Part shown: positions 1 through 9,713 of the stretch, one piece after another
Numbering within the stretch: the first letter of the stretch is position 1
How the letters are laid out: every line of letters starts with the position of its first letter
NCBI RefSeq assembly: GCF_010119615.1
Contig: NZ_QOVG01000001.1
Span: 580,629 to 644,628, forward strand
Source of the DNA: Pseudoxanthomonas gei
GTDB taxonomy: Bacteria; Pseudomonadota; Gammaproteobacteria; Xanthomonadales; Xanthomonadaceae
Length of the DNA: 64,000 bases
Direction of reading: 5' to 3'
The notes under the pieces: model-generated
Told to the model about the DNA's origin: nothing
What the model saw: the letters and a program-made list of their open reading frames with translations, nothing else
Database searches by the model: none
Program-made: the position numbers and the translations under genes

Positions 1-184
1 TCGCCATCGGTCCCTTGCGCAGGTAGCCGCGTGCATCCTCCGGGCTATGCACGCCGCGATCGCCTATGTTCTCCAGGAAGCTGGGCTCGTTGAGCAGGCG
101 ATAGATGAAGGCCACGTCGCCAGGTTCGTCGGCGGACAGCTCATGCAGCGACAGCCGGGCGGTTTCCAGGATGGGCCGGGGCAC
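1..184 (-). CDS. GNAT N-acetyltransferase, RimJ/RimL type (N-terminal part only)
   Basis: Only the first 61 codons lie in the window; the gene runs off the left edge. The start is GTG, whose bases sit immediately beyond the stop codon of rnhA on the opposite end, so this gene follows rnhA with 3 nt between them. The N-terminus reads PRPILETARLSLHEL, the typical beta-1 strand opening of RimJ/RimL-like GNAT acetyltransferases (LETxRLxLRxL), followed by an LLNEPSFLENIGDRGV stretch that also fits this family. The acetyl-CoA binding loop would be outside the window, so the substrate (a protein N-terminus or a small amine) cannot be told. In E. coli the position next to rnhA is held by dnaQ; here it is a GNAT. 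Confidence 0.75.
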   Translation of the reverse strand, partial: MPRPILETARLSLHELSADEPGDVAFIYRLLNEPSFLENIGDRGVHSPEDARGYLRKGPMA

Positions 185-187
185 CGT

Positions 188-640
188 TCAGGCCACCGGC
201 CTGAGGTCGCGATAGCGTTCGGCCGCTTCGCGCGCCAGCAGGTCCACGCGTTCGTTGTCCGGATCGCCGGAATGGCCCTTCACCCACCGCCACTCGATGG
301 TGTGACGCTGGGTCGCGGCATGCAGGCGTTCCCACAAGTCGCGGTTCTTGACCGGAGCGCCGCCTGCGGTCTTCCAGTTGCGCCGCACCCAGTTACCCAT
401 CCACTCGGTGATGCCCTGGCGCACGTACTGCGAATCGGTCTGCAAGCTGCCGCGGCAGGGCTCGCTGAGCGCTTCCAGGGCCATGATCGCGGCCATCAGC
501 TCCATGCGGTTGTTGGTAGTCAGCGCCTCGCCACCGGCCAGCTCTCGTTCGCGGCCCTGGTAGCGCAGCACGGCGGCCCAGCCGCCGGGGCCGGGATTGC
601 CCAGGCAGGAGCCGTCGGTATGGATTTCCACTTCCTTCAT
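188..640 (-). CDS. rnhA: Ribonuclease HI
   Basis: RNase HI, 150 aa, cuts the RNA strand of RNA:DNA hybrids (Okazaki primers, R-loops) in the cytoplasm. The start [20 protein letters not shown] gives the standard family length and the classic first strand. The carboxylate metal-binding residues are in place: D9 in HTDG, E47 in NRMELMA, D69 in LQTDSQYV and the last Asp in the segment [11 protein letters not shown], which also holds the conserved catalytic-loop His. The in-frame upstream extension is the methyltransferase gene read in another frame and is not part of this protein. It lies 16 nt after the methyltransferase gene, so the two are probably co-transcribed. Neighbourhood mltD-gloB-yafS-rnhA is shared with E. 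coli. Confidence 0.97.
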   Translation of the reverse strand: MKEVEIHTDGSCLGNPGPGGWAAVLRYQGRERELAGGEALTTNNRMELMAAIMALEALSEPCRGSLQTDSQYVRQGITEWMGNWVRRNWKTAGGAPVKNRDLWERLHAATQRHTIEWRWVKGHSGDPDNERVDLLAREAAERYRDLRPVA

Positions 641-656
641 TGGTCGTTCTTCTCTC

Positions 657-1316
657 TCATGCGGGTGCGGCGCCGGCTTGCCATTGGCGCTTGACCGGGG
701 CCGGCGGGATAAGGGCAGCAGTACGGTTTTCCATTTCCAGCAGGCAGCTGGCGCGCAGGCGGCGAGTGGCCAGTGCCTGCGGGTGGGCGGAGGTTCGCCA
801 GATCGGTCCCAGGTAGGTGGTTCCCTCGCCACAGGGCTGCAGACCCAGCGCGCGCAGGCGCATTGCCCAGGCCTGCGGATCGCGTGGCTGCAGGCCGCTG
901 CGACGCCAGCGGGCGCGATACGGACTCCAGGGATTGAGCACGAACAGCCACAGGCGTCCGCCCGGTTCCAGCACGCGCGTGCATTCGTCCAGCAGCTCGT
1001 CCCGGCCATCGTCCAGCACGTGCTGGAGGATCACGTTGCCGATCGATTCGTTGGGCAGGGGAAGGGGCAGCCCGCATTGCAGGCTGCCGGCATAGCGATC
1101 GCCGCGGGGATGCAGCCACAGGCTCCGCGCCGGCAGGTCGGGACCCTGCGGGGAGCCCGGTTGCGCCGGACCCAGCCACAACCAGGGCTGTTGCGCCGGA
1201 CGTGTCACCAGGGCAGCGCGAATGATGTCCTGCTCGGCTGCCAGTACCCCCAGGCCACGGGGGGTCTCGAACCAGGCCATGGCATCGGGTTGACGGCTGA
1301 TCTGCAGGACAGGCAT
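657..1316 (-). CDS. Class I SAM-dependent methyltransferase, YafS-like
   Basis: A 219-aa protein starting [15 protein letters not shown]. It is a compact class I methyltransferase-like protein: the recognisable part is the motif after strand 4, [16 protein letters not shown], followed by [20 protein letters not shown], the usual post-I/strand-5 block where a hydrophobic strand follows the LEPGG turn. The glycine-rich SAM loop is degenerate ([12 protein letters not shown]). In E. coli a gene of this sort, yafS, sits between gloB and rnhA exactly as here, which is the main reason for the name. Substrate is unknown. It is divergent from gloB with 65 nt between starts. Confidence 0.8.
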   Translation of the reverse strand: MPVLQISRQPDAMAWFETPRGLGVLAAEQDIIRAALVTRPAQQPWLWLGPAQPGSPQGPDLPARSLWLHPRGDRYAGSLQCGLPLPLPNESIGNVILQHVLDDGRDELLDECTRVLEPGGRLWLFVLNPWSPYRARWRRSGLQPRDPQAWAMRLRALGLQPCGEGTTYLGPIWRTSAHPQALATRRLRASCLLEMENRTAALIPPAPVKRQWQAGAAPA

Positions 1317-1381
1317 GGTCGGAATTGTAGAGGACGGCTGAAGACGTCGCCCCGCGGACTGACTCCACGAACCGGTGACCG

Positions 1382-2149
1382 ATGCGCCTGACCGCCCTGA
1401 CTGCATTCGAAGACAACTACATCTGGGCGCTGGTCGACGATGAAGGCAATGCCGTGATCGTGGACCCTGGCGACGCCGCACCCGTGCTGGCGGCCAGCGA
1501 GCTGGGGCTATGGCCGGCGGGGGTGCTGATCACCCACCATCACGCCGACCATGCGGGCGGGCTTCCCGCCCTGCGCCAGCGCTGGCCCGCCCTGCCGGTG
1601 TTCGCGCCGGAAGATCCGCGCATTCCGGAGGCCACGGAGCGGGTCGGGGAAGGCGCCCGGTTCCATTTGAACGGCTGGGATTTCCAGGTGCTGGCGGTCC
1701 CCGGCCACACCAGCAGCCACATCGCCTTCCATGGGGTGGAGGGGCACCTGTTCTGCGGGGACACCCTGTTCAGCCTGGGCTGCGGACGCCTGTTCGAAGG
1801 TACCCCGTCACAAATGCTGGCCTCGCTGGAGCACCTCGCGGCCCTGCCGGGTGCCACCGCCGTATGCTGCGGCCACGAGTACACTCTGGCCAACGCCGCC
1901 TTCGCCCGGGCCGTGGACCCCGCCAACGACGCCCTGCGTCGCCGCACCGAGGAAGCCCAAGCCATGCGCACTGCCGGACGCCCCACCCTGCCCTCCACGC
2001 TCGCCACTGAGCTGGCAACCAATCCCTTCCTGCGGGTCGACACCCTGGCCATCCGCGATGCGGTGTCAGCTCGGCTGGGCCGGGAGCCCGTCGACCGCGT
2101 GGAAACCTTTGCCGAACTGCGGCGCTGGAAGGACGGATTTCGCGCATGA
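1382..2149 (+). CDS. gloB: Hydroxyacylglutathione hydrolase (glyoxalase II)
   Basis: Glyoxalase II, 255 aa, hydrolyses S-D-lactoylglutathione to D-lactate and glutathione, the second step of methylglyoxal detoxification in the cytoplasm. The metallo-beta-lactamase fold signature THHHADH is at residues 51-57, the PGHT ligand His at 107-110, the bridging Asp in FCGD at about 127, and the glyoxalase-II specific GHEYT at 164-168 (glutathione binding). Length matches the family (about 251-258 aa). The stop codon overlaps the start of the next gene by 4 nt (ATGA), which suggests translational coupling with the lytic transglycosylase. Confidence 0.96.
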   Translation: MRLTALTAFEDNYIWALVDDEGNAVIVDPGDAAPVLAASELGLWPAGVLITHHHADHAGGLPALRQRWPALPVFAPEDPRIPEATERVGEGARFHLNGWDFQVLAVPGHTSSHIAFHGVEGHLFCGDTLFSLGCGRLFEGTPSQMLASLEHLAALPGATAVCCGHEYTLANAAFARAVDPANDALRRRTEEAQAMRTAGRPTLPSTLATELATNPFLRVDTLAIRDAVSARLGREPVDRVETFAELRRWKDGFRA

Positions 2150-3360
2150 GGGCACGCGCCGGCCGTGCCTGGCTGCTGTCGTGCGTACTCGGATTGGCGG
2201 GTCTGTCCCAGGTGCAGGCCGCTGCACCGTCGGGAACTACCGGTCCGGATGTGACGATATCGACAGGTGCTGCCACCGGCGGCACCCCGCCCCTGCCAGT
2301 GGAGCCGCTGCCCGCATCGAACCAGCGCAACGGGCGTGAGATCTACGAAGAGTTCCGCCACGGGCTGGCCGACCCCCGCTGTGATGCCTCCACCACCAGC
2401 GTTCGCTGGAAAAAGCATTTCGGCCACGCGCCCGGCCAGCTCGCTCGTGCCAACGACGATCTCCTGCCCCTGTTCGGATACGTGGTCGATGCGTTGCGCG
2501 CAGCTGACCTGCCGACCGAATTCGCCCTGATTCCCTTTGTCGAAAGCGGCTACAAGCCGGGCGCCCGCAGCGCCAGCGGGCCCGCCGGACTCTGGCAGTT
2601 CATCGGCGTGACGGCGCGCAATCACGGCGTTTCGATGCGGGCTGGCTACGACGGCCGCCTGTCGCCAGTCGACTCGACCCAGGCGGCAGTGCGCTACCTG
2701 AAGACACTGCACGGGATGTTTGGCGGCGACTGGCGCTTGGCCGTGATGGGCTACAACGCGGGTGAATACAGGATCCTGCAATCGATGCGCCGCGCCGGCA
2801 TGAACGCGCAGAACGCCAAGGCCGCGCAATTGCCGGGCCTGTCCGCCATCACCTACGCCTATGTCGAGAAGTTGCACGCGTTGGCCTGCATCCTGCAGCT
2901 GGCCGATGACCGCGAGGAATGGCTGCGAACGCTTGACCGGCCCGTTCCGCGACTTGCCTCCCAGACCCTGCCGGGCGACGTGGCCAGCCTGGAAAGCTGG
3001 GCCACCAGGCAGGGCCACGACCCCTCACTTTTGCGCAGGCTCAATCCCGCCCTTGCCGGTGGAATTTCTCCAGGCAGCAAACCGATGCGCGTACTTGCGC
3101 CATCGGATGCCAGGCCCAGCCGCGCAATCGACTACATCGCCCAAGCGCCCGCGCGCACCGAGGCAACCATGCCAGCGCCCGCGCAAGGCTCCAGCCCCGG
3201 CGGTTCCCACACCGTACGTCGCGGCGAATCGGCGTGGACCATCGCGCGCCGATACGGCATGCAGCCGCAGCAGTTGCTGGCCCGCAACGGCCTGGCCAGC
3301 AGTGCGGTGCTGAAACCGGGCATGGTGTTGAAGCTGGAGGCTGATGCAGGCGGAAGATGA
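2146..3360 (+). CDS. mltD: Membrane-bound lytic murein transglycosylase, MltD-like, with LysM
   Basis: A 404-aa exported protein. Residues 1-25 are a signal peptide with a twin of Arg residues, a Leu/Val core and an AQA-like cleavage site near VQAA. Residues about 110-240 form an SLT family-1 domain: catalytic Glu133 in [10 protein letters not shown], then [15 protein letters not shown] and MGYNAGEYR, all diagnostic. The last 50 residues (from [18 protein letters not shown]) are one LysM peptidoglycan-binding domain. It cleaves glycan strands producing 1,6-anhydro-MurNAc ends in the periplasm. E. coli MltD carries a lipobox and two LysM domains; here no clear lipobox cysteine is seen and only one LysM is obvious, so the symbol is by position and domain order. 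It overlaps gloB by 4 nt. Confidence 0.88.
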   Translation: MRARAGRAWLLSCVLGLAGLSQVQAAAPSGTTGPDVTISTGAATGGTPPLPVEPLPASNQRNGREIYEEFRHGLADPRCDASTTSVRWKKHFGHAPGQLARANDDLLPLFGYVVDALRAADLPTEFALIPFVESGYKPGARSASGPAGLWQFIGVTARNHGVSMRAGYDGRLSPVDSTQAAVRYLKTLHGMFGGDWRLAVMGYNAGEYRILQSMRRAGMNAQNAKAAQLPGLSAITYAYVEKLHALACILQLADDREEWLRTLDRPVPRLASQTLPGDVASLESWATRQGHDPSLLRRLNPALAGGISPGSKPMRVLAPSDARPSRAIDYIAQAPARTEATMPAPAQGSSPGGSHTVRRGESAWTIARRYGMQPQQLLARNGLASSAVLKPGMVLKLEADAGGR

Positions 3361-3435
3361 CCCGCGCACCAGTTGCCATGTCCAGGTAGCGAAAAGTGGC
3401 AAAATGGAGCCATTGCTCAATCAGTGAGAAAGTCC

Positions 3436-4227
3436 ATGGGTTTCCTGCAAGGCAAGCGCGCACTCATCACCGGCATCGCCAGCGACCGTTCCATCGCGTC
3501 GGGCATTGCCGAGGCCATGCATCGCGAAGGCGCGGAACTGGCCTTCACCTACCAGAACGATCGACTCAAGTCGCGCGTTGAAAAGGCGGCGCTTGAATAT
3601 GGCAGCAAGATCGTACTGCCGCTGGACGTGACAGACGATGCACAGATCGCAGCGTGCTTCGAGCAACTGGGCCAGCACTGGGACGGCTTCGACATCCTGG
3701 TCCATGCCATCGCATTCGCTCCGCGCGAGGCAATTACCGGCGGCTTCCTGGACGGCCTGACCCGCGAGAATTTCGCGCTGGCCCATGATATTTCGGCCTA
3801 TTCGCTTGCCGCACTGGCCAAGGCCGCGCGCCCCGCCATGCAGGGTCGACAGGGCGCGATCCTGACGCTCAGCTACCTGGGTGCCGAACGCGCCCTACAG
3901 AACTACAACGTGATGGGCGTGGCCAAGGCCAGCCTCGAGGCCACGGTGCGCTACCTGGCACTCAACCTCGGGCCCGAGGGCATTCGCGTCAACGCGGTGT
4001 CGGCCGGCCCGATCAAGACCCTGGCGGCAGCCGGCATCGGTGGTTTCCGCAACATCCTTGGACACGTGGAAGCGTACTCGCCGCTGCGCCGCACCGTGAC
4101 CATCGAGAACGTCGGCAACGTGGCGGCCTTCCTGTGCTCGGACCTGGCGGCCGGCGTCACCGGCGAAGTGACCTATGTGGATGCCGGTTACAACATCCTT
4201 GGGATGACCGGTATCGGCGACGAATAA
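3436..4227 (+). CDS. fabI: Enoyl-[acyl-carrier-protein] reductase (NADH)
   Basis: FabI, 263 aa, does the last reduction in each cycle of fatty acid elongation and is the triclosan target. The start [20 protein letters not shown] gives the family length and the NADH-binding motif GIASxxS; an in-frame upstream ATG would add 21 unrelated residues and was not used. The catalytic pair Tyr-x6-Lys is Y157 and K164 in the segment [14 protein letters not shown], and Y147 in SYLGAERA matches the active-site Tyr ring. It stands alone, 75 nt after the transglycosylase gene, and is closed by a strong terminator. Confidence 0.97.
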   Translation: MGFLQGKRALITGIASDRSIASGIAEAMHREGAELAFTYQNDRLKSRVEKAALEYGSKIVLPLDVTDDAQIAACFEQLGQHWDGFDILVHAIAFAPREAITGGFLDGLTRENFALAHDISAYSLAALAKAARPAMQGRQGAILTLSYLGAERALQNYNVMGVAKASLEATVRYLALNLGPEGIRVNAVSAGPIKTLAAAGIGGFRNILGHVEAYSPLRRTVTIENVGNVAAFLCSDLAAGVTGEVTYVDAGYNILGMTGIGDE

Positions 4228-4242
4228 CCGCTCGCCGACCAC

Positions 4243-4272
4243 AAAAAAAGCCCGGCAATGCCGGGCTTTTTT
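4243..4272. terminator. Bidirectional Rho-independent terminator fabI / ppiD
   Basis: A seven-base-pair stem GCCCGGC / GCCGGGC with a three-base loop, flanked by seven A on the left and six T on the right. It sits between the convergent fabI (+) and ppiD (-) stops and has the U-run needed on both strands. Confidence 0.93.
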
Positions 4273-4312
4273 ATTCCAGCCCCCCCGGGGCCGACTCCTT
4301 GCAGGCTGCCCC

Positions 4313-6298
4313 TTACAGGCGATCCTCGTTGCGCGCCACCCTGAAAATCTTGCGCAGGGACTTCACGAACGCTTCAACCGCCCCTGCACCCTGCACCTGG
4401 GCGACCTGCTGCTGCAACTGCTTGCGGTTCTCCTCGGGAATCTTGGCCAGTTCGCCCTGATTGACCTTGTTGACCACGAACACCGCGTAGGCGCCATTTT
4501 CCAGCTTGGCCTTGGCAGCGGACACCTTGCCCGGCACGGGCGCTGGCGCCTCGAAGATGGCCTGGTTGATTTCAGGCGAAGGCACCGGTTGCCCGCGCGG
4601 AATGCCAGGCAGTTCGCCTGTCTGCAACTTGCCCGCCGCCGCGATGGCCTGCAAGGTCTCTCCCTTTGCGATGCGCGCCAGTATCGCGTCAGCGGCCGCC
4701 TCGGCCGCCTTGGAGCTGCGGTCCGCGCGGATTGCAGCTACGACGGCATCGCGCACCTGGGCCAGCGGCTGGGCCTGTTCCGGAACATGCTGCAACACGC
4801 GGATCACCACGCTGTGATTCGGGCCGAGTTCGATCGGATCGCTGACCGTGCCGTCCTGTACCAGCGTCTCGGAGAAGGCCGCGCGCAGCACCGCCGGATT
4901 TGCCGCGATTCCCGAGGCCGTGGCGCGCGAGAACGGGCCGATGCGCTGCACCGGCAAGCCCACGTTCCGGGCCGCCGGCCCAAGCGCGGTCGGGTTCTTC
5001 AGGACTTCGTTGACCAGGCGCCCGGCAAGTTCGTTGTAGGCGCGGTCGCCTTCCGCCTGGCCCTGCTCGCGGGCCAGCTCGTCACGGACTTCCTCGAATG
5101 TCTTGCCCTGGCCGGGCTTGATCTCACGCAACTGCAATACGTGATAGCCGAAATCGGTCTTGACCGGGCCCCGGATTTCCCCGGCCTGCATCGAGAACAG
5201 CGCATCGTCGAAAGGCTTGACCATGACGCCCTTGTCCACCCAACCCAGGTCGCCACCGGCGTCCTTGGAACCCGGATCCTGGGAGTTGGCCTTGGCCAGT
5301 GCCGCGAAGTCGGCGCCCGGCGCCTTGGCCTGCGCAGTGAGCGCGTTGGCCTTGTCTTCGGCAGCCTTGCGGGTCGCCGCATTCGCGTCCTCCGGCACCG
5401 TGATCAGGATGTGCGAGGCATGTCGCTGTTCCGCTGACATGAAGCGCGCCTTTTCCTGCTCGTAGCGCTTGCGCAACGCGGCCTCGTCTACCGGCGCAGC
5501 AGTGGCGGGCAGCTTGGAACCGTCAACCTCGACGTATTCGATGGCTACCGACTCACCCTGCTTGAAGTCGGATTGGTGGCTGTCGTACCAGGCCTTGGCC
5601 TGCGCATCGCTTACCGCTGCGGCGGCTTCGTCTGCGGCCGGTGCCGGCACCGCGACGATGCTGACATCACGGGTTTCGAACAGCAGCTTTGCCAGGCGGT
5701 CGAATTCCTTGGGCGTCACGAAGTCCGACTGCCGGATTCCCGTCGGCACCAGCTCTTCCTGCATGCTCTGGCGAATCTTGTTCTGGAACTCCACCGGGGT
5801 CATCGCCGGCGTCTGCGAGGACAGCATCAACGCGTAGCGCGATGCATCGAACTTCCCATCCACCTGAAATGCAGGTTCTTCGGCGATAGCCTTGCGCACC
5901 ACCGCGTCGCTCACCACGATGCCTGAGCGCTTCGCCGCAAGGGCAAGCACCTTCTGGTCGATCAGTCGCTCCAGCACCAGCAACTTGTTCTCGGGGGTTT
6001 CGAAATCCCGCGGGTCGAAGTTCTCGCCCATCGCCTGCCGCTGCTGCTGCCGCGCCTGCTCGAATCCAGCACGGAACTCCTCGCTGGTGACTTCTTCGTG
6101 TTGCCACAGCATGGACAAGGGCCACCAGCCTGGCGCCGATTGCCACCAGGTGGGCGGTGCCTCGACCTTGGCCACGGCGCTGTCCTTGCCTCCGCCCATG
6201 TATTCGTTCACGCCGACAAAGGCGAATGGAACAATCAGCAAACCCAGGACGGCGGTCGCAATCCAGCCGGAAGTCTTGTCGCGGAGTTTCTGCAGCAT
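4313..6298 (-). CDS. ppiD: Periplasmic folding chaperone / peptidyl-prolyl isomerase PpiD
   Basis: PpiD, 661 aa, is an inner-membrane-anchored chaperone that meets outer-membrane and secreted proteins leaving the Sec translocon. The start MLQKLRDKTSGWIATAVLG puts one transmembrane segment at residues 12-34, followed by a long periplasmic part: a SurA_N-like helical region (about 60-210), one parvulin/PPIC domain at about 292-393 (from RHASHILITV to FGYHVLQL) and a C-terminal SurA-like region. Family length is about 620-650. It is the last gene of the tig-clp-lon-hup block, as in E. coli where ppiD follows hupB; here two tRNA genes and a strong hairpin separate it from hupB. Confidence 0.95.
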   Translation of the reverse strand: MLQKLRDKTSGWIATAVLGLLIVPFAFVGVNEYMGGGKDSAVAKVEAPPTWWQSAPGWWPLSMLWQHEEVTSEEFRAGFEQARQQQRQAMGENFDPRDFETPENKLLVLERLIDQKVLALAAKRSGIVVSDAVVRKAIAEEPAFQVDGKFDASRYALMLSSQTPAMTPVEFQNKIRQSMQEELVPTGIRQSDFVTPKEFDRLAKLLFETRDVSIVAVPAPAADEAAAAVSDAQAKAWYDSHQSDFKQGESVAIEYVEVDGSKLPATAAPVDEAALRKRYEQEKARFMSAEQRHASHILITVPEDANAATRKAAEDKANALTAQAKAPGADFAALAKANSQDPGSKDAGGDLGWVDKGVMVKPFDDALFSMQAGEIRGPVKTDFGYHVLQLREIKPGQGKTFEEVRDELAREQGQAEGDRAYNELAGRLVNEVLKNPTALGPAARNVGLPVQRIGPFSRATASGIAANPAVLRAAFSETLVQDGTVSDPIELGPNHSVVIRVLQHVPEQAQPLAQVRDAVVAAIRADRSSKAAEAAADAILARIAKGETLQAIAAAGKLQTGELPGIPRGQPVPSPEINQAIFEAPAPVPGKVSAAKAKLENGAYAVFVVNKVNQGELAKIPEENRKQLQQQVAQVQGAGAVEAFVKSLRKIFRVARNEDRL

Positions 6299-6445
6299 CG
6301 TGGAGTCAGGCCCGGTTCGTAAGCCGCGCAGTTTAGCGCGCTTCGACGGCTTCCCAAAACGCAATGGAAGCGGGAAGCCCCTGTTCCACCCGCCCTGCAG
6401 GAAGGCGGGCCGGGCCATTGCGGACCGGGGAGAAGAACCCGAATA

Positions 6446-6475
6446 CACAAAGGGCGCCCTAGGGCGCCCTTTGTG
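6446..6475 (-). terminator. Perfect 30-bp palindrome, likely terminator after tRNA-Asp
   Basis: CACAAAGGGCGCCCT is followed at once by its exact reverse complement. It lies 8 nt downstream of the tRNA-Asp 3' end on the minus strand and the descending arm finishes with CCCTTTGTG, so the U-run is short (three U). It probably ends the hupB-tRNA transcript; partial read-through into ppiD is possible. Confidence 0.75.
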
Positions 6476-6483
6476 CTCAAGAA

Positions 6484-6560
6484 TGGCGGAGTGGACGGGA
6501 CTCGAACCCGCGACCTCCGGCGTGACAGGCCAGCATTCTAACCAACTGAACTACCACTCC
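6484..6560 (-). tRNA. tRNA-Asp(GTC)
   Basis: 77 nt including an encoded CCA. Acceptor stem GGAGTGG/CCACTCC pairs fully; discriminator G; T-loop GGGTTCGAGTCCC; anticodon loop CTGTCAC gives anticodon GTC. It follows tRNA-Val by 25 nt. Confidence 0.97.
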
Positions 6561-6585
6561 GCGTTGAACTGTTGCTTGGTGCTGA

Positions 6586-6660
6586 TGGTGGGTGCTGAGG
6601 GTTTCGAACCCCCGACCCTCTCCGTGTAAGGGAGACGCTCTACCGCTGAGCTAAGCACCC
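6586..6660 (-). tRNA. tRNA-Val(TAC)
   Basis: 75 nt including encoded CCA. Acceptor stem GGGTGCT/AGCACCC, D-arm AGCTCAGCGGTAGAGC, anticodon loop with TAC, T-loop GGGTTCGAAACCC. The 5' end is only 11 nt from the hupB stop codon, so it must be processed from the hupB message. Confidence 0.97.
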
Positions 6661-6671
6661 AAGCGAGTTGA

Positions 6672-6944
6672 TTAGTTTACGGCATCCTTCAGAGCCTTAC
6701 CAGCCTTGAACGCAGGATTTTTCGATGCAGCGATATTGATGGTGTCGCCGGTCTTGGGATTGCGGCCGGTGCGGGCAGCGCGCTCGCGCACCTGGAAGGT
6801 ACCAAAGCCCACTACGGTGACGTTGTCGCCCTTCTTCAGCGCTTTGGTCACGGAAGAAATCACGGCGTCAACAGCGCGCGCCGCATCGGCCTTGCTCAGG
6901 TCGGCGCTTTCTGCGACGGCATCGATCAATTCGGTTTTGTTCAT
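6672..6944 (-). CDS. hupB: DNA-binding protein HU-beta
   Basis: HU nucleoid protein, 90 aa, a dimer that bends DNA. The start [18 protein letters not shown] and the family signature [21 protein letters not shown] region (with the intercalating-Pro arm RNPKTG) are typical, as is the end [12 protein letters not shown]. An ATG 16 codons further upstream was rejected because it extends beyond the universal MNK start. It sits between lon and the tRNA-Val/Asp pair. A GGAG ribosome-binding site is 8 nt upstream of the start. Confidence 0.97.
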   Translation of the reverse strand: MNKTELIDAVAESADLSKADAARAVDAVISSVTKALKKGDNVTVVGFGTFQVRERAARTGRNPKTGDTINIAASKNPAFKAGKALKDAVN

Positions 6945-7073
6945 CTTGGAGACTCCCTGTGCGGCATTGCCGCGGAATAAGTGATCGGGCATCGCCAGCG
7001 CTGTGGTCTGGCGATGATCCGAGCGAGTGGACCGTGAGGCGCATCATCAAAGCGGGCGCCCGCGGGTCATGCA

Positions 7074-7102
7074 GTTATACCAGCGGGCAATAACCCACGC
7101 AA
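7074..7102 (-). promoter_or_regulatory. Sigma-70 promoter of hupB-tRNA-Val-tRNA-Asp
   Basis: On the minus strand a -35 TTGCGT and a -10 TATAAC are separated by 17 nt. Transcription would begin near 7067, leaving an untranslated leader of about 120 nt before hupB, which also holds a GC-rich inverted segment (GCGGGCGCCCGC) near the start of the leader. Confidence 0.7.
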
Positions 7103-7163
7103 CCTGAAAACCCAACAACGGCGCGGGTTTCGCGGTAATTTCCCTGGCTTTGCCAAGCCTGTT

Positions 7164-9593
7164 TCAATGCTTGACGTCGGTCTGCACCGATGCCTTGCCG
7201 GACTCGCGCACCGGCACTTTCTCGCCGCCCCCCGAAGCAGCCGGAGTCAATGGACGCTCCAGGGCCAGGTCCAGCACCTCGTCGATCCAGCGCACCGGTA
7301 CGATCTTCATGCCCTGGGTGACGTTGGCCGGGATATCGGCCAGGTCCTTGCGATTCTCTTCAGGGATGATGACTGTGGTGATGCCACCGCGAATGGCCGC
7401 GAGCAGCTTTTCTTTAAGCCCACCGATGGCCGAGACCCGTCCGCGCAAGGTGATCTCGCCGGTCATGGCCACGTTGGCGCGAACCGGGTTCTTGGTAAGC
7501 GTGGATACCAGTGCCGTGGCCATGGCGATGCCCGCGCTCGGACCATCCTTGGGAGTGGCGCCATCCGGCACATGCAGATGCACGTCCTGCTTCTGCAGGA
7601 AGTCGGTATCGATGCCCAGGCTCTCGGCGCGCGAACGGACCACCGACAACGCAGCGGAAGCGGACTCCTTCATCACATCGCCCAGTTGACCGGTCAGGGT
7701 CAGGCCTCCCTTGCCCGGCACCAGGCTGACTTCGATCTGCAGCAGGTCCCCGCCGACCTCGGTCCATGCAAGCCCGGTGACCAGGCCGATCTCGTTCTGT
7801 TCCTCCGCGCGACCGTAATCAAAGCGGCGCACGCCCTGGTATTTTTCGAGGTTCTTGGAAGTAACACTGACGGCTGCAGTTTTCTTCTTCCCGGGCCTGG
7901 GGCCAGCCAGGGCAATTTCCTTTACCACCTTGCGGCAGATCTTGGCGATCTCGCGCTCCAGGTTGCGCACGCCGGATTCACGCGTGTAATAGCGCACGAT
8001 GTCGCGGACGGCGCTCTCGGCGATCTTCAGTTCCTCGGGCTTCAGCCCATTGGCCTTGAGCTGCTTGGGAACCAGGTAGCGCTCGGCGATATTGAGTTTT
8101 TCTTCCTCGGTGTAGCCCGGGATCCGAATCACTTCCATGCGGTCGAGCAACGGGCCGGGAATGTTCAGGGTATTGGACGTGGCCACGAACATCACTTCGG
8201 ACAGGTCCAGGTCCACTTCAAGGTAGTGATCGTTGAAAGTGTTGTTCTGCTCCGGATCCAGCACTTCCAGCAATGCCGAGGAAGGATCGCCACGGAAGTC
8301 CATCGACATCTTGTCGATTTCATCCAGCAGGAACAGCGGGTTCTTGCTTCCCGTCTTGTTCAAGTTCTGCACGATGCGGCCGGGCATGGAACCCACGTAG
8401 GTACGACGGTGCCCACGGATCTCGGCTTCGTCGCGCACGCCTCCCAGCGACATGCGCACGAACTTGCGGTTGGTGGCCCTTGCAATCGATTGCCCAAGCG
8501 AAGTCTTGCCTACCCCGGGCGGCCCCACCAGGCACAGGATCGCTCCCTTCATCTTGGTCACGCGCGATTGCACGGCCAGGTATTCCAGGATGCGTTCCTT
8601 GACCTTCTCCAGGCCATAGTGATCGGCATCCAGCGTGTCCTGGGCGACCTTGAGGTCCTTGCGTACCTTGGTGCGCTTCTTCCAAGGCACGCCCAGCAAC
8701 CAATCGAGGTAGTTGCGGACCACGGCAGCTTCGGCCGACATCGGCGACATCTGCTTGAGCTTGTTGAGCTCGGCCTTGGCCTTGGCTTCCACGGGCTTGG
8801 GCATGCCGGCCTCGGCGACCTTACGCGCCAGGTCCTCGAGTTCATTGGGCGCGTCATCGAGTTCGCCCAGCTCTTTCTGGATCGCCTTCATCTGCTCGTT
8901 GAGGTAGTACTCGCGCTGGCTCTTCTCCATCTGCGACTTGACCCGGCCGCGGATGCGCTTTTCCAGCTGCTGCACGTCGATCTCGCCATCGACGAAACCG
9001 ACAAGCAGCTCCAGCCGATCGGCCACTTCGATGGTCTCCAGCAAGCGTTGCTTGTCACTCAGTCGCACGCCCAGATGGGCGGCAATGGTGTCGGCCAGGC
9101 GGCTGGGCTCGTCGATCCCTGCAAGGGTCTGCAGCAGTTCGGGCGGCAGCTTGCGGTTCGTCTTGACGTACTGCTCGAACAGGCTCAACAGCGACCTTGC
9201 CACCGCTTCGACTTCACGTCCTTCACGCAGGTCGGTCGAATCGATTTCCTGGCCGCGACCGTAAAGGGAGCCATCGCGCTCACTGACTTCGGTGACATTG
9301 ACGCGAGCGGTGCCTTCGACCAGCACCTTGATGGTGCCGTCGGGTAGCTTCAGCAACTGCAGGACCTGCGCCAGGGTACCGATCGAATACATGTCGTCGG
9401 CGCCCGGGTCATCGGTTTCGGCCGACTTCTGCGCCAGCAGCAGGATGCGCTTGTCCGCCTCCATGGCCTGCTCAAGTGCGCGCATGGATTTGTCGCGGCC
9501 GACGAACAGCGGGATGACCATGTGCGGGAAGACCACGACGTCGCGCAGCGGCAGCACCGGCAGGTCGAGGAGGTGGGAATCGGAACGGGCCAT
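7164..9593 (-). CDS. lon: ATP-dependent protease Lon
   Basis: LonA, 809 aa, a cytoplasmic AAA+ serine protease that degrades misfolded and regulatory proteins. The start [20 protein letters not shown] opens the LON substrate-binding domain (1-210) with the usual [20 protein letters not shown]. Walker A GPPGVGKT is at 357-364; Walker B and sensor follow (LLDEIDKM). The Ser-Lys catalytic dyad is S686 in [10 protein letters not shown] and K729 in the [10 protein letters not shown] segment. An upstream in-frame start would add 26 residues and lies before the mapped heat-shock promoter, so it was rejected. Own promoter and the clpX terminator lie in the 120-nt gap upstream. Confidence 0.97.
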   Translation of the reverse strand: MARSDSHLLDLPVLPLRDVVVFPHMVIPLFVGRDKSMRALEQAMEADKRILLLAQKSAETDDPGADDMYSIGTLAQVLQLLKLPDGTIKVLVEGTARVNVTEVSERDGSLYGRGQEIDSTDLREGREVEAVARSLLSLFEQYVKTNRKLPPELLQTLAGIDEPSRLADTIAAHLGVRLSDKQRLLETIEVADRLELLVGFVDGEIDVQQLEKRIRGRVKSQMEKSQREYYLNEQMKAIQKELGELDDAPNELEDLARKVAEAGMPKPVEAKAKAELNKLKQMSPMSAEAAVVRNYLDWLLGVPWKKRTKVRKDLKVAQDTLDADHYGLEKVKERILEYLAVQSRVTKMKGAILCLVGPPGVGKTSLGQSIARATNRKFVRMSLGGVRDEAEIRGHRRTYVGSMPGRIVQNLNKTGSKNPLFLLDEIDKMSMDFRGDPSSALLEVLDPEQNNTFNDHYLEVDLDLSEVMFVATSNTLNIPGPLLDRMEVIRIPGYTEEEKLNIAERYLVPKQLKANGLKPEELKIAESAVRDIVRYYTRESGVRNLEREIAKICRKVVKEIALAGPRPGKKKTAAVSVTSKNLEKYQGVRRFDYGRAEEQNEIGLVTGLAWTEVGGDLLQIEVSLVPGKGGLTLTGQLGDVMKESASAALSVVRSRAESLGIDTDFLQKQDVHLHVPDGATPKDGPSAGIAMATALVSTLTKNPVRANVAMTGEITLRGRVSAIGGLKEKLLAAIRGGITTVIIPEENRKDLADIPANVTQGMKIVPVRWIDEVLDLALERPLTPAASGGGEKVPVRESGKASVQTDVKH

Positions 9594-9643
9594 GCGTGCT
9601 CCAGCAAAATGCGGACAAGGCGGTGCAATGCACCATGGCCCCG

Positions 9644-9672
9644 TTATGGGGCCATCTGCGAAGGGATGCAAG
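9644..9672 (-). promoter_or_regulatory. Heat-shock (sigma-32) type promoter of lon
   Basis: On the minus strand, -35 CTTGCAT and -10 CCCCATAA are 14 nt apart. The E. coli sigma-32 consensus is CTTGAA-N13 to N15-CCCCATnT, so only one base of the -35 and the last -10 position differ. It begins 51 nt upstream of the lon ATG. The -10 lies inside a perfect 8-bp inverted repeat ATGGCCCC/GGGGCCAT (loop ATAAC), which might add a structured leader. Confidence 0.72.
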
Positions 9673-9681
9673 TGGGGCTGG

Positions 9682-9706
9682 AAAAGCCGTTGCGGTTCAA
9701 CGGCTT
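9682..9706 (-). terminator. Terminator after clpX
   Basis: Eight-base-pair stem AGCCGTTG/CAACGGCT with a five-base loop, then four U on the minus strand. It begins 8 nt after the clpX stop codon and precedes the lon promoter, so lon is an independent transcription unit. Confidence 0.75.
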
Positions 9707-9713
9707 GGGCGGC

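Noticed and set aside
7167..9347. 726-aa plus-strand open frame
   Set aside because: It lies fully antisense to lon; in this GC-rich sequence long shadow frames are expected. It has no recognisable domain and no start context.
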